A DNA stretch of 37,285 nt from the NCBI GenBank assembly GCA_023248635.1, contig JAHFED010000029.1, forward strand, positions 35,974-73,258. Reading direction: 5' to 3'. A program made the translations under genes and the position numbers. Below, piece after piece: positions 9,844-17,819 of this stretch (position 1 is the stretch's first letter; each line of letters starts with the position of its first letter). The notes beneath the pieces were generated by a model that saw nothing but the letters and a program-made list of their open reading frames with translations, searched no databases and was not told the origin of the DNA. This stretch comes from Myxococcales bacterium. Its GTDB lineage: Bacteria > Myxococcota > UBA727 > VGSZ01.

Positions 9844-10890
9844 ATGGGCGATCCAATGCACGAGCTCGCAGCCTTTGTGACCCGCTTTCGCGCTCTCCAC
9901 GCCTTCGACGACGTCGTCGGCTGGCTGGACCGCGTGCGTCCGCTGAAGGTGCTCACCGTGGGCGAGACCATCATCGACGAATACGCCTACTGCCGCGCCG
10001 TGGGGAAATCGTCGAAGGAGCCCATCCTCGCCGTCAACGTCACCAGCTCCGAGGCCTTCGCCGGCGGCATCCTCGCGGTGGCCAATCACCTCTCGCAGCA
10101 ATGCAACGATGTCAGCGTGTGCTCGATGCTGGGGACGGTGAACCCCAGACACGACGTCGTCGATCGAGCTCTGGCCGCAGCAGTGCAACGCCGTTTCGTC
10201 CCCCAGGAGGGAGCGCCCACCATCGTGAAGCGCCGTTACATCGATCAGTATTTCTTTCAGAAGTTGTTCGAAGTCTATGAAATGAATGACGTGCTCTCGG
10301 CGAAGGATGACAGCAGCATGTGTGGGGCCCTGGAAGAGCTGGTACCCAAAGCCGACGTCGTCGTCGTCGTCGACTTCGGCCATGGTATGCTGAGTGCACG
10401 CGCCGTATCGATCATTGTTGAAAAGTCAAAATTTCTTGCGGTCAATGCACAGTCGAATGCTGGGAATGTGGGGTATCACACGATCTCTCGCTATGCACGC
10501 GCAGACCACGTCTCGCTGGCCGAGGGCGAGCTCCGGCTCGAGATGCGCGATCGGCACGAGCCCGTCGAGAGTTTGGTCGAGAAGCTCTGCGAGCGTCAGG
10601 GCTACCGCCGCATCGTCGTGACCCAGGGGAGCCGCGGCTGCCTGCTGTGGAGCGCCGACGAAGGGCTGTGCCGGGTGCCGGCGTTCGCCGATAAGATCGT
10701 CGACCGCATCGGCGCCGGCGACGCCTTCCTGTCCATCACGGGGCCTCTTTCGGCGCTGGGTGCCCCGCTGACGATCACCGGCTTCGTCGGCAGTGCGATG
10801 GGTGCGGAGGCGGTGGCGACGGTGGGCAACCGCGCGCCGGTGAGTCGCGAGGCGCTCAGCACGCGCATGCGCGCTACACTCGGAGCGTGA
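9844..10890 (+). CDS. PfkB-family sugar kinase (HldE/RfaE N-terminal-domain-like)
   Basis: The 348-aa protein shows LTVGETIIDEYAYC near residue 40 (the heptose-kinase type opening), GGILAVANHL, a VVVVVDFGHGML strand-loop, VTQGSRGCLLW and the PfkB anion-hole/catalytic motif GAGDAF with Asp293. The layout matches the kinase half of bifunctional HldE, which phosphorylates D-glycero-D-manno-heptose 7-phosphate at C1. No nucleotidyltransferase half is attached; a separate nucleotidyltransferase lies at 17798. It heads a tight plus-strand operon and meets the SIS isomerase gene at a TGATG junction. A short AT-richer patch occurs at about 10390-10500. A kinase for another ketose/aldose phosphate is possible, but the SIS partner favours heptose. 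Confidence 0.85.
   Translation: MGDPMHELAAFVTRFRALHAFDDVVGWLDRVRPLKVLTVGETIIDEYAYCRAVGKSSKEPILAVNVTSSEAFAGGILAVANHLSQQCNDVSVCSMLGTVNPRHDVVDRALAAAVQRRFVPQEGAPTIVKRRYIDQYFFQKLFEVYEMNDVLSAKDDSSMCGALEELVPKADVVVVVDFGHGMLSARAVSIIVEKSKFLAVNAQSNAGNVGYHTISRYARADHVSLAEGELRLEMRDRHEPVESLVEKLCERQGYRRIVVTQGSRGCLLWSADEGLCRVPAFADKIVDRIGAGDAFLSITGPLSALGAPLTITGFVGSAMGAEAVATVGNRAPVSREALSTRMRATLGA
10875..10880 (+). promoter_or_regulatory. TACACT -10-like box just upstream of the SIS isomerase gene
   Basis: TACACT lies inside the 3' end of the kinase gene, nine bases before the ATG at 10890. It matches the position of the TAGACT box before 17238. A transcript from here would be almost leaderless. No convincing -35 box is seen. 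Confidence 0.25.
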
Positions 10891-11474
10891 TGCGAATTCC
10901 GAAAGCCTCCCACTACGTCCAGGATCTCGTGGCCCTGCTGCAGCAGGTGCAGTGCACCGGGCGGGACCAGGCGCCCATCGCCTTCGACCAGGGGATGCAG
11001 CGCATCGTCGATGGGCTCATCGCGGCACGCAGCGAAAACAAGAAGGCCATCCTCGTCGGCAACGGCGGGAGCGCCTCCGTCGTTGGCCACCTGCAGATGG
11101 ACCTCTGCAATGCCGTGCGCGTGCGCGCACTCTGCTTTCACGACGCCCCCCTGCTCACCGCGTTGTCCAATGACTTCGGCTATCCGGCCGCCTTCGAGCG
11201 CTGTGTGCAGCTTTGGGCCGAGCCAGGGGACCTGCTCTTCGGCATCAGCTCGTCGGGGCGCTCGGAGAACATCCTGCGGGCCGTCGACGCCGCCCGTGCC
11301 AAGGGCTGCACCATCGTCACCTTGTCGGGATTCGCCGACGACAACCCCTTGCGCCAGCGCGGCGACCTCAACATCTACGTGGGCTCGAAGGAGTACGGCC
11401 CCGTCGAAACCGCTCACGCTTGCCTCGCGCACATGATCACCGATCTCGCCTGCGCGAGCGGAGCCCCGACATGA
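10890..11474 (+). CDS. gmhA: SIS-domain sugar-phosphate isomerase, GmhA-like (sedoheptulose-7-phosphate isomerase)
   Basis: About 194 aa, as in GmhA. It has VGNGGSAS (phosphate loop), ALSNDFGY, GISSSGRSENILRAV and ETAHACLAHMI, the ordered SIS motifs of phosphoheptose isomerase, which turns sedoheptulose 7-phosphate into D-glycero-D-manno-heptose 7-phosphate. By unaided alignment with E. coli GmhA, the metal/catalytic set is altered: the HFAEE segment reads HLQMD (His67 kept, catalytic Glu replaced by Asp71), and the C-terminal Gln ligand is Glu, while the last His is kept. The start is either the ATG at 10890 or the GTG at 10887, both overlapping the kinase stop. The gene ends in an ATGA overlap with the transketolase gene. 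Confidence 0.8.
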   Translation: MRIPKASHYVQDLVALLQQVQCTGRDQAPIAFDQGMQRIVDGLIAARSENKKAILVGNGGSASVVGHLQMDLCNAVRVRALCFHDAPLLTALSNDFGYPAAFERCVQLWAEPGDLLFGISSSGRSENILRAVDAARAKGCTIVTLSGFADDNPLRQRGDLNIYVGSKEYGPVETAHACLAHMITDLACASGAPT

Positions 11475-12280
11475 GCGTCGACGTCGACGCTCTCGAGCGA
11501 CGGGCTCGGGAGATACGCAGACGGGTCATCGAGGTCTCGCACAACAATGGCGTGCCCCACCTCGCGAGCAACCTGTCCTGCATCGACATCATCGTGGCTG
11601 CCTACTGGGGCTGCTTGCGGGTCGAGGCTGATCCCTCCAACGTGCCGCGCGATCGCTTCATCCTGTCGAAGGGGCACGCCGCGTCGGCGCTCTACACGGC
11701 CTTCGCGCAGCTGGGCTTCCTCGACGACAAAGAGCTCAACACCATCGCCAAAGACGGCAGCCGGCTCGCCGAGCATCCGAGCCGCAAGACCCCGGGTGTG
11801 GAGGCAGCGACAGGCTCGCTGGGTCATGGGCTGGGCATCGGCATCGGCCTGGCCCTCGCCGCGCGGCTCAGAGGACAGCAAGAGCGCGTCGTCGTCTTGA
11901 TGAGCGATGGCGAGCAAAACGAAGGCTCCGTCTGGGAAGGCGCCATGTTTGCGCCACGCCACCAGCTCTCGGCCCTGACCGCCGTCGTTGACTTCAATGG
12001 CTGGCAGGCGACCGGGCGCAGCCGCGACGTGCTGGCGCTCGAACCGCTGGCCGACAAATGGCGGGCATTTGGCTGGACCGTCACCGACGTCGACGGACAC
12101 GACATGGGCGCTCTCGTCGACGTCTTGAACCGACCAGCCGCCGACGCACCGACGATGATCATTGCCCACACCATCAAGGGCAAGGGTGTGTCCTTCATGG
12201 AGGACGACAACAATTGGCACTACCGCATCCCCACCGCCGATGAAGTCGTCGCTGCCCACCGCGAGCTCGTCGGTCGATGA
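11471..12280 (+). CDS. Transketolase, N-terminal (ThDP-binding) subunit
   Basis: The ATG at 11471 overlaps the previous stop (ATGA), giving 269 aa, the usual size for a split transketolase N-subunit; the open frame upstream is shadow. It shows LSKGHAASALY, GSLGHGLGIGIGLALA and MSDGEQNEGSVWEG, the ThDP/Mg signature in which the first Gly of the usual GDG is Ser. VVDFNGWQATG and HTIKGKGVSFME follow. The enzyme moves two-carbon ketol units between sugar phosphates. Within this operon the obvious product of interest is sedoheptulose 7-phosphate, the substrate of the SIS isomerase encoded just upstream. Use of other acceptors to build a branched or higher-carbon ketose is possible. Confidence 0.9.
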   Translation: MSVDVDALERRAREIRRRVIEVSHNNGVPHLASNLSCIDIIVAAYWGCLRVEADPSNVPRDRFILSKGHAASALYTAFAQLGFLDDKELNTIAKDGSRLAEHPSRKTPGVEAATGSLGHGLGIGIGLALAARLRGQQERVVVLMSDGEQNEGSVWEGAMFAPRHQLSALTAVVDFNGWQATGRSRDVLALEPLADKWRAFGWTVTDVDGHDMGALVDVLNRPAADAPTMIIAHTIKGKGVSFMEDDNNWHYRIPTADEVVAAHRELVGR

Positions 12281-13206
12281 GGAACGCTTTTGCCCAGGAG
12301 CTCGTCGAGTGCGCCGCGCGCGATGAGCGGGTGATTCTGCTCGCCGGCGACATCGGCAACCGCTTGTTCGATGCCTTCCAGGCCCGTTTCCCTGGTCGCT
12401 TCTTCAACTGCGGCGTCGCCGAAGCCAACATGATGAGCATGGCCGCGGGTCTCGCTTTGGGTGGGTTGCGGCCGGTCGTCTACACCATCGCTCCCTTCGT
12501 CACCTATCGCTGCTACGAGCAGATCAAGATCGATGTTTGTTACAACGCCGCCCCCGTCGTCATCGTCGGCGTCGGTGCGGGGCTCGGCTATGCGGGTCTC
12601 GGACCGACCCATCACAGCCTCGAGGACATCGCTGCGCTGCGGGTGCTCCCCGACATGAGCGTGGTGTGCCCCGCCGACGCGCACGAGACCCGTGCGGCGC
12701 TGCGCGATGCTCTGTCTGCGCCCAGGCCGATTTACCTGCGCATCGGCAAGAAGGGCGAGCCCCTGGTGCACGCGACGGAGCCCCCATTTCGCATCGGTGA
12801 GGCCCTGCCGCTGCGCACAGGTGTCGACGTGGCGCTGCTCAGCACGGGCACGATCCTGCCCGACGTCCTCGCCGCTGCCGACCAGCTGTACAAGCACGAC
12901 GTCGACGTTGGCGTCGTGCATTTCCACACGGTCAAGCCGCTCGATGCCGCCGCACTTCGACGGCTCGCCACCACGTGCAAGTTGCTCGTCACCGTCGAGG
13001 AGCACTCCTTGATTGGGGGCTTCGGCAGCGCCGTTGCCGAGTGGATGGCCGACGAAGGCGTGGGTCGACGGTTGGTGCGCATGGGCACTCCCGATGCCTT
13101 CTTTCACGAGGCTGGCGAAACCGAGCACGCGCGCCACCGGCTGGGTCTGAGCAGCGAAGCGATCGCCGCTCGGGTGCTGCAAGCGCTGGCGCCGCGCGAA
13201 GCTTGA
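12277..13206 (+). CDS. Transketolase, C-terminal subunit
   Basis: The 309-aa product starts at an ATG overlapping the N-subunit stop by 4 nt, fitting co-translation of a heteromer. It has LLAGDIGNRLFDAF, FFNCGVAEANMMSMAAGLALGG (carrying the conserved Glu that activates ThDP), YAGLGPTHHSLEDIAALR (the His pair of the active site), YLRIGKKGEP and VEEHSLIGGFGSAVAEW of the C-terminal domain. Together with 11471-12280 it makes one complete transketolase. Split transketolases are common in secondary-metabolite and polysaccharide loci as copies additional to the housekeeping enzyme. Confidence 0.9.
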   Translation: MRNAFAQELVECAARDERVILLAGDIGNRLFDAFQARFPGRFFNCGVAEANMMSMAAGLALGGLRPVVYTIAPFVTYRCYEQIKIDVCYNAAPVVIVGVGAGLGYAGLGPTHHSLEDIAALRVLPDMSVVCPADAHETRAALRDALSAPRPIYLRIGKKGEPLVHATEPPFRIGEALPLRTGVDVALLSTGTILPDVLAAADQLYKHDVDVGVVHFHTVKPLDAAALRRLATTCKLLVTVEEHSLIGGFGSAVAEWMADEGVGRRLVRMGTPDAFFHEAGETEHARHRLGLSSEAIAARVLQALAPREA

Positions 13207-13214
13207 GGGAGCGC

Positions 13215-13820
13215 GTGACCACCATCGGCGTCGACTTCGACAACACCCTGGTCTGTTACGACGAGCTCTTTCCGTCTCTGGCCCGAGAGCAAGGCCTCGT
13301 CCCCGACGACGTCCGGGGTACCAAGCAAGCGGTGCGCGCCCACCTGCGCGGCTGCGGTCGTGAGGTCGACTGGACGCGGCTGCAAGGGGAGGTCTACGGC
13401 CCCTACATCCAGCGCGCCCCACCCTTCGCGGGTGCGCTCGCCTTTGTGAAAGAGGCCCGGGCCGTCGGCATCGACGTCGTCGTCATCAGCCACAAAACCG
13501 CGGTGCCGATCCTGGGTGCGCCCCACGATCTCATCGCCGCGGCCCGAGCATGGCTCGAGCGTCATGGCTTCTTCGACGACGGCGCCCTGCCCCGTCACGC
13601 CGCCTTCTTCGAGCCCACCAAAGAGGGCAAGATCGCGCGCATCCGGGAGCGCCAGTGCGCGCATTTTGTCGACGACCTCCCCGAGCTCTTTCGCGATCCC
13701 GCCTTTCCGCCGGCGGTGGGCAAGACGCTCTTCGACCCCCACGGCCAACATCCCGACGTTGGACTGCACTGCGCGGACTCGTGGGAGACCATCGCTGTGG
13801 AGTTGCTGCGTGACCGATGA
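13215..13820 (+). CDS. HAD-superfamily phosphatase-like protein
   Basis: The GTG at 13215 is preceded by GAGGGA (13205-13210) at good spacing and starts VTTIGVDFDNTLVCYDE, giving 201 aa. Motif I is DFDNTL (DxDxT), VVVISHKT fits motif II, a Lys appears in FEPTKEGKIARI, and HFVDDLPELF is the acidic motif IV. This suggests a Mg-dependent sugar phosphatase in the same pathway. It is distinct from the GmhB-type phosphatase at 17238, so the locus carries two HAD enzymes. A TTG at 13203 is an alternative start. The 3' end overlaps the next gene by 11 nt. Confidence 0.82.
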   Translation: MTTIGVDFDNTLVCYDELFPSLAREQGLVPDDVRGTKQAVRAHLRGCGREVDWTRLQGEVYGPYIQRAPPFAGALAFVKEARAVGIDVVVISHKTAVPILGAPHDLIAAARAWLERHGFFDDGALPRHAAFFEPTKEGKIARIRERQCAHFVDDLPELFRDPAFPPAVGKTLFDPHGQHPDVGLHCADSWETIAVELLRDR

Positions 13821-14793
13821 CGACGACGTCCGCGCCGCCGCCGGGGAGTTGCTCGGTGATCCGCACGTCGCCGTGCAGAACCTGGTCGGCGGGGCCAACA
13901 ACCGAGTGTGGCTCGTCACCGGGGCGAGCGGCCGCTTCTTGGCGAAGCGCTCCCCCCCTGCCGCAGCCCACGAGCGACAACGCGCGCGTTCAGAGTTCGA
14001 CTTCTCCTCGTTCCTCTGGCGCCACGACGTGCGCTGCATTCCCCGACCAGTGGCCTTGGACGCCGTGCACCAGATCGGCCTCTACGAGTACGTCGACGGC
14101 TCACCGATCTCGACCCTGCAAGAACACCACGTGCATCAGGCTGTTGCCTTTGCGCGCGCCCTGGGCGAGCTCGGCGCCGAACCCGATGCTGCTGTACTCG
14201 GAGCCGCTGCTGATGCGCGCTTCTCGTTGCGGGAGCATCTCGACCTCGTCGAAGCCCGCGTCGAGCGCCTGAGAGCCGTGGCGGTCCCCGACGACGCCGT
14301 CGAATTCGTCACCACGCTGCTGGTGCCTGCTTGGCGGCGCGTGCACGACGCGGCGAGCAAAGAGCAAGTGGCCGGTCGCCTGCCCCCTGCTCTTTCGGTG
14401 CTGTCTCCCTCGGACTTCGGCTTCCACAACGCGCTTGAGCGCTCCGACGGCAGCCTCGTGTTCTTCGACTTCGAATACGCCGGCTGGGACGACCCGGCCA
14501 AGATGCTCGGCGACATCTTTCTGCAGCCCGCTCTGCCCGTGCCGCGCGCCTACTTCGAGCGCTTCACTGCCGCGATCACCAAGCCCACCAATCGGGCTTT
14601 CGTCGTCGAGCGAACGCGCATCCTCTTCCCCGTCCTGCGCCTGAAATGGGTGACGATCCTCTTGAACGAGCTCCTCCCCGGCGGGTGGGCCCGCCGCGCC
14701 TTTGCGGGTCGCAGCGATCGAACACGGCGAATTGCCGAGCAGCTGGCGAGAGCGCGTAGCCTGCTGCTCTCCTCCGACGATCTGGGTGGCTGA
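13810..14793 (+). CDS. APH/choline-kinase-family small-molecule phosphotransferase
   Basis: From the GTG at 13810 the product is 327 aa. It has a nucleotide-loop region NLVGGANNRVWLV, RFLAKRS (candidate ATP Lys), YEYVDGSPI at the hinge, and the catalytic block LSPSDFGFHNAL with Asp and Asn in Brenner-type spacing; the usual His of HxD is Ser. Metal-binding FFDFEYAGWDDPAKMLGD follows. These kinases phosphorylate sugars, choline or related small molecules. In this operon it may phosphorylate a free sugar released by the HAD enzyme encoded upstream (inference). An antibiotic-resistance role is unlikely given the context. Confidence 0.8.
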   Translation: MTDDDDVRAAAGELLGDPHVAVQNLVGGANNRVWLVTGASGRFLAKRSPPAAAHERQRARSEFDFSSFLWRHDVRCIPRPVALDAVHQIGLYEYVDGSPISTLQEHHVHQAVAFARALGELGAEPDAAVLGAAADARFSLREHLDLVEARVERLRAVAVPDDAVEFVTTLLVPAWRRVHDAASKEQVAGRLPPALSVLSPSDFGFHNALERSDGSLVFFDFEYAGWDDPAKMLGDIFLQPALPVPRAYFERFTAAITKPTNRAFVVERTRILFPVLRLKWVTILLNELLPGGWARRAFAGRSDRTRRIAEQLARARSLLLSSDDLGG

Positions 14794-14797
14794 ACAC

Positions 14798-15853
14798 ATG
14801 AAGACGATGGCCGCCATTCTCGAAACGCTGGGTGCCCCTCTCGTCATCAGCGAGATCACGTTGCCCGACGAACTGGTCTGGGGACAGAGCCGGGTGCGCG
14901 TGCTGATGTCGGGCATCTGCGGATCCCAGCTCGGCGAGATCGACGGCGTCAAAGGCGCCGACAAGTTCCTGCCTCACCTGCTAGGCCATGAAGGCTTCGC
15001 CGTCGTCGAGGAAGCCGGACCAGGCGTCACCCGCGTGAAGAGCGGTAATCACGTGGTGCTGCACTGGCGCAAGGGTCCGGGCATCGAAGCTCCGGTGCCG
15101 CGCTACCGCTGGGGCGAGCGCGCGCTGAACGCAGGTTCGGTGACGACGTTCAATGAGCGAGCGATCGTGTCGGAGAATCGGATGACAGTGGTCGCGAGAG
15201 AGACGCCGCCGGCTCTTGGTGCCCTGCTCGGATGCGCGCTCACCACTGGCTTCGGCGTGGTCTGCAACGACGCCGCCCTCCAATTCGGGGAGTCCGTCGT
15301 CGTCTTCGGCGCTGGCAGCGTCGGTCAAAGCGTGGTGCTCGGCGCTCGTCTGGCATCCGCCTACCCCATCGTCGTCGTCGACACCGTCGCCAGCAAGCTC
15401 GTGCTTGCCCGCTCCTTCGGAGCTACCCACGCCGTCAACGCAGCCGAACAAGACGTGGCGGCCGAGCTGCGCACGATCCTCGGCAACGACGGAGCCGACG
15501 CCGTCGTCGAAACCACCGGTCGACCGAGCGTCATCGAGCTGGCCTACGAGTCGACGTCGCCCTCGGGACGCACGGTACTCGTCGGCGTTCCACCTGTCGG
15601 CGAGAAGGCGCGCCTGCACACGCTGCGCTTGCATTTCGAGCAGCGGCTGCTCGGCTCTCACGGCGGCGGCAGCGAGCCCGCGCGTGACATCCCGCGCTAT
15701 CTCTCTATGGCCTCGCGCGGCGTCTTCGATGCCCTGCCCATGGTCGATCGCGTGTGCACGCTCTTCGACGTCAACGCTGCCATCGCCGATCTCCGCGCGG
15801 GTCGTGCCACCAAATGCATGATCGATCTGCGCAGCGCGGCAGCACAGCCCTGA
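14798..15853 (+). CDS. Zinc-binding MDR-family (alcohol/polyol dehydrogenase-like) oxidoreductase
   Basis: The 351-aa product starts at the ATG at 14798, 4 nt after the kinase stop. It has the catalytic-zinc Cys in SGICGSQLGEIDG, the LLGHEGFAVVEEAGPGV motif and the NAD-binding VVFGAGSVGQSV. The lobe with four structural-zinc Cys of classical ADHs is absent: no CxxC cluster follows the GHE motif. MDR enzymes of this type oxidise or reduce polyols and sugars. It closes the plus-strand operon and could interconvert a ketose and polyol or a keto-sugar made by the transketolase (inference). Its stop lies 1 nt from the stop of the convergent methyltransferase gene. Confidence 0.85.
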   Translation: MKTMAAILETLGAPLVISEITLPDELVWGQSRVRVLMSGICGSQLGEIDGVKGADKFLPHLLGHEGFAVVEEAGPGVTRVKSGNHVVLHWRKGPGIEAPVPRYRWGERALNAGSVTTFNERAIVSENRMTVVARETPPALGALLGCALTTGFGVVCNDAALQFGESVVVFGAGSVGQSVVLGARLASAYPIVVVDTVASKLVLARSFGATHAVNAAEQDVAAELRTILGNDGADAVVETTGRPSVIELAYESTSPSGRTVLVGVPPVGEKARLHTLRLHFEQRLLGSHGGGSEPARDIPRYLSMASRGVFDALPMVDRVCTLFDVNAAIADLRAGRATKCMIDLRSAAAQP

Positions 15854-15854
15854 G

Positions 15855-17123
15855 CTATTCGTCGACGATCGCGACCTTCGGCAGGGGCACGATGAACCGA
15901 CATCCCTTCTTCAGGAGCGCCGCTTCTCGCACTTTAAAAGATGGAATAAAGTGCCACGCCAGCGCGAGAAGATAGTCAGGGTTTTGCGCCCGCATCTCAT
16001 CTTCAGAAATGATTGGAATTCCGGATCCCGGCGTCAGCGCGCCCCACTTCCGCGCGTTGCGATCGGCGATGGCCGGGAGAAGCTCTGGGGTGATACCGCA
16101 ATATTGCAGTGTGACGTTGCCTTTGGTCGACGCGCCGTAGCCAAAAACCTTCTTTCCCTGTTTCTGAAGGCTTTCCAGCAATGCAGGAAGAGCAATGCGA
16201 TTGCTCTCAATTCTCTCACGAAAGGCATTGTAGGGGGCTGGTTCATCCAGCATCAGTTCCAGCTCGCGCCTCTTCAGATTGTAAACCCGGGCCTTGGCGG
16301 CGTCGCTGCGTTCGCTGAGCCGTCCCCCCTCGCGGGCGATGGTCACCTGCAAGCTGCCGCCATTGATGTCGTTGAGGGCGGCGTCGACGATGGTCAGGCC
16401 GTGGCGCGCGAGCAGGCGCTCAAGCGGCCCGAGCGCCCAGTAGGTGAGGTGCTCGTGGCAGATGGTGTCGAAAGAGTTCTGCGAGAGCATCAGCGGGAGG
16501 TACGAGAGCTCGAGGATCCAGACGCCATCTGGAGACAGGATCGAAGCGACGTCGGCGGCAAAGCGGCCCGGATCTTCGAGGTCGTAGAACATGGCGATCG
16601 AAGTGACGACCTTGGCCTCCGGTGGGAAACCGCGGCTGCGGAGTGCCACTGCGGAGAAATAGTCATGAATGAAAGAGATGTGCGGCGTTGGCGCGTCCGG
16701 TCGGATGTCGGAGGGCTCGAAGCCGACCAACGTCGCTCCCGGAGCCTGCAGCGCGAGGAGCAAGGTCCCGTCGTTGGCGCCGATGTCGACGACGAGATCG
16801 CCGGGGCCGAGTTTCACCAAGGTTTGCGCGCGCGCGGCGATGGAGGCCAGATGTCGGGCCATCGATTCGTTCAAGCCGGAGCGGTAGCCGTAGGCGGCGT
16901 ACATCAAATCGCCAGGAACCGTGTGGCTGAGCTGCACCAAGCCGCAGGCATCTTCTGAGCGCGAAGGATCGCAGCGCACGAGATCGAGGGGGACCCGCCG
17001 GTCCACCGGGGGATAGTCCGGCGTGAGGTGGAACCCGCTCGCGATCATCTGACCACCGAGGGAGAGCAGCGGGACCAGGGAAGCACAGCCACAGGCGCGA
17101 CAGGTTTGACGACGGGTGAGCAT
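15855..17123 (-). CDS. NDP-sugar C-methyltransferase-like protein (TylC3/NovU type)
   Basis: The 422-aa protein has the three-part architecture of sugar C-methyltransferases: an N-terminal zinc region (Cys8, Cys11 and further Cys near 50-64), a SAM domain with VVDIGANDGT and a C-terminal domain with FGYGASTKGNVTLQYCG. The catalytic-type Glu-His pair appears in ICHEHLTYW. In characterised relatives, a deprotonated keto-sugar nucleotide attacks SAM to make a branched-chain deoxysugar. It is divergent from the gmhB-type gene, with 114 nt between starts; a TTGACG on this strand (17158-17163) may be part of its promoter. The stretch around 15930-16280 is slightly AT-richer than the rest. Confidence 0.87.
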   Translation of the reverse strand: MLTRRQTCRACGCASLVPLLSLGGQMIASGFHLTPDYPPVDRRVPLDLVRCDPSRSEDACGLVQLSHTVPGDLMYAAYGYRSGLNESMARHLASIAARAQTLVKLGPGDLVVDIGANDGTLLLALQAPGATLVGFEPSDIRPDAPTPHISFIHDYFSAVALRSRGFPPEAKVVTSIAMFYDLEDPGRFAADVASILSPDGVWILELSYLPLMLSQNSFDTICHEHLTYWALGPLERLLARHGLTIVDAALNDINGGSLQVTIAREGGRLSERSDAAKARVYNLKRRELELMLDEPAPYNAFRERIESNRIALPALLESLQKQGKKVFGYGASTKGNVTLQYCGITPELLPAIADRNARKWGALTPGSGIPIISEDEMRAQNPDYLLALAWHFIPSFKVREAALLKKGCRFIVPLPKVAIVDE

Positions 17124-17222
17124 GGTTCTGGCCAGTTGGCCACCGAGCGTCGTCCCTCGTCAAGCCGCGAACCGGGAGGTGCAGGGTTTGGCAGATGCGA
17201 GATGCGCTCTGCCGCTAGCCGC

Positions 17223-17228
17223 TAGACT
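17223..17228 (+). promoter_or_regulatory. TAGACT -10-like box nine bases before the ATG of gmhB
   Basis: TAGACT is followed by nine bases and the ATG at 17238, leaving almost no 5' leader and no Shine-Dalgarno site. This suggests a leaderless message. No clear -35 box. Confidence 0.3.
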
Positions 17229-17237
17229 CGGCGCGCA

Positions 17238-17819
17238 ATGCCCCGTCGTCGCCGCGCTGTGTTCCTTGATCGAGATGGTGTGCTCGTGCGTGACGAGGGC
17301 GACGCCGGCGGTGAGCGCTTGTCGATCCTGCCGAAGGTCCCCGAGGCTCTGCATGCCTTGCACGACGCGGGCTGGCTTCTCATTGTCTGCACCAACCAGC
17401 CCATCGTCGCCCGAGGAAGGGCGACAGAGGGTGACGTGATCGCGCTCCACGCCCGCCTTGACACCGAGCTGCGGCAAGCAGGAGCGCCGCCGTTGACGTC
17501 GTGGCGCTTCTGCCCCCACCATCCCAACGCCACCGTCGCGGCCTATCGGCAGCAGTGCCAATGCCGCAAGCCCCGACCCGGTCTGCTGATGGATGCTGCG
17601 CGCGACTTCGACGTTGAGCTGGGCGCGAGCTTCATGGTGGGTGACCGCATCACCGACATCGAGGCCGGCCGCCGCGCCGGCTGCAAGACCGTCCAGGTGC
17701 TCAGCGGCGAGCACGCGGCTGCGCGGATCGAGACCCCAGACGACGTCGTCGACGGCACACCCGACTTTTTGGGAGCAGGACTCGCGGAGGCAGCGGCGTG
17801 GATCCTCATTCAGCCCTGA
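17238..17819 (+). CDS. gmhB: HAD-IIIA histidinol-phosphatase family, GmhB-like heptose-1,7-bisphosphate 7-phosphatase
   Basis: The 193-aa product shows FLDRDGVLVRDEG (the DxDGV nucleophile motif), VCTNQPIVARG (motif II), the GmhB zinc loop CPHHPN ... CQCRKPRPGL (Cys, His and two Cys ligands) and FMVGDRITDIEAG (acidic motif). Length and motif order match GmhB, which removes the C7 phosphate from D-glycero-D-manno-heptose 1,7-bisphosphate. It supplies the step between the PfkB kinase (9844) and the nucleotidyltransferase whose GTG lies inside its 3' end (22-nt overlap). Histidinol-phosphatase activity is the main alternative, but the context argues for heptose. Confidence 0.88.
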   Translation: MPRRRRAVFLDRDGVLVRDEGDAGGERLSILPKVPEALHALHDAGWLLIVCTNQPIVARGRATEGDVIALHARLDTELRQAGAPPLTSWRFCPHHPNATVAAYRQQCQCRKPRPGLLMDAARDFDVELGASFMVGDRITDIEAGRRAGCKTVQVLSGEHAAARIETPDDVVDGTPDFLGAGLAEAAAWILIQP

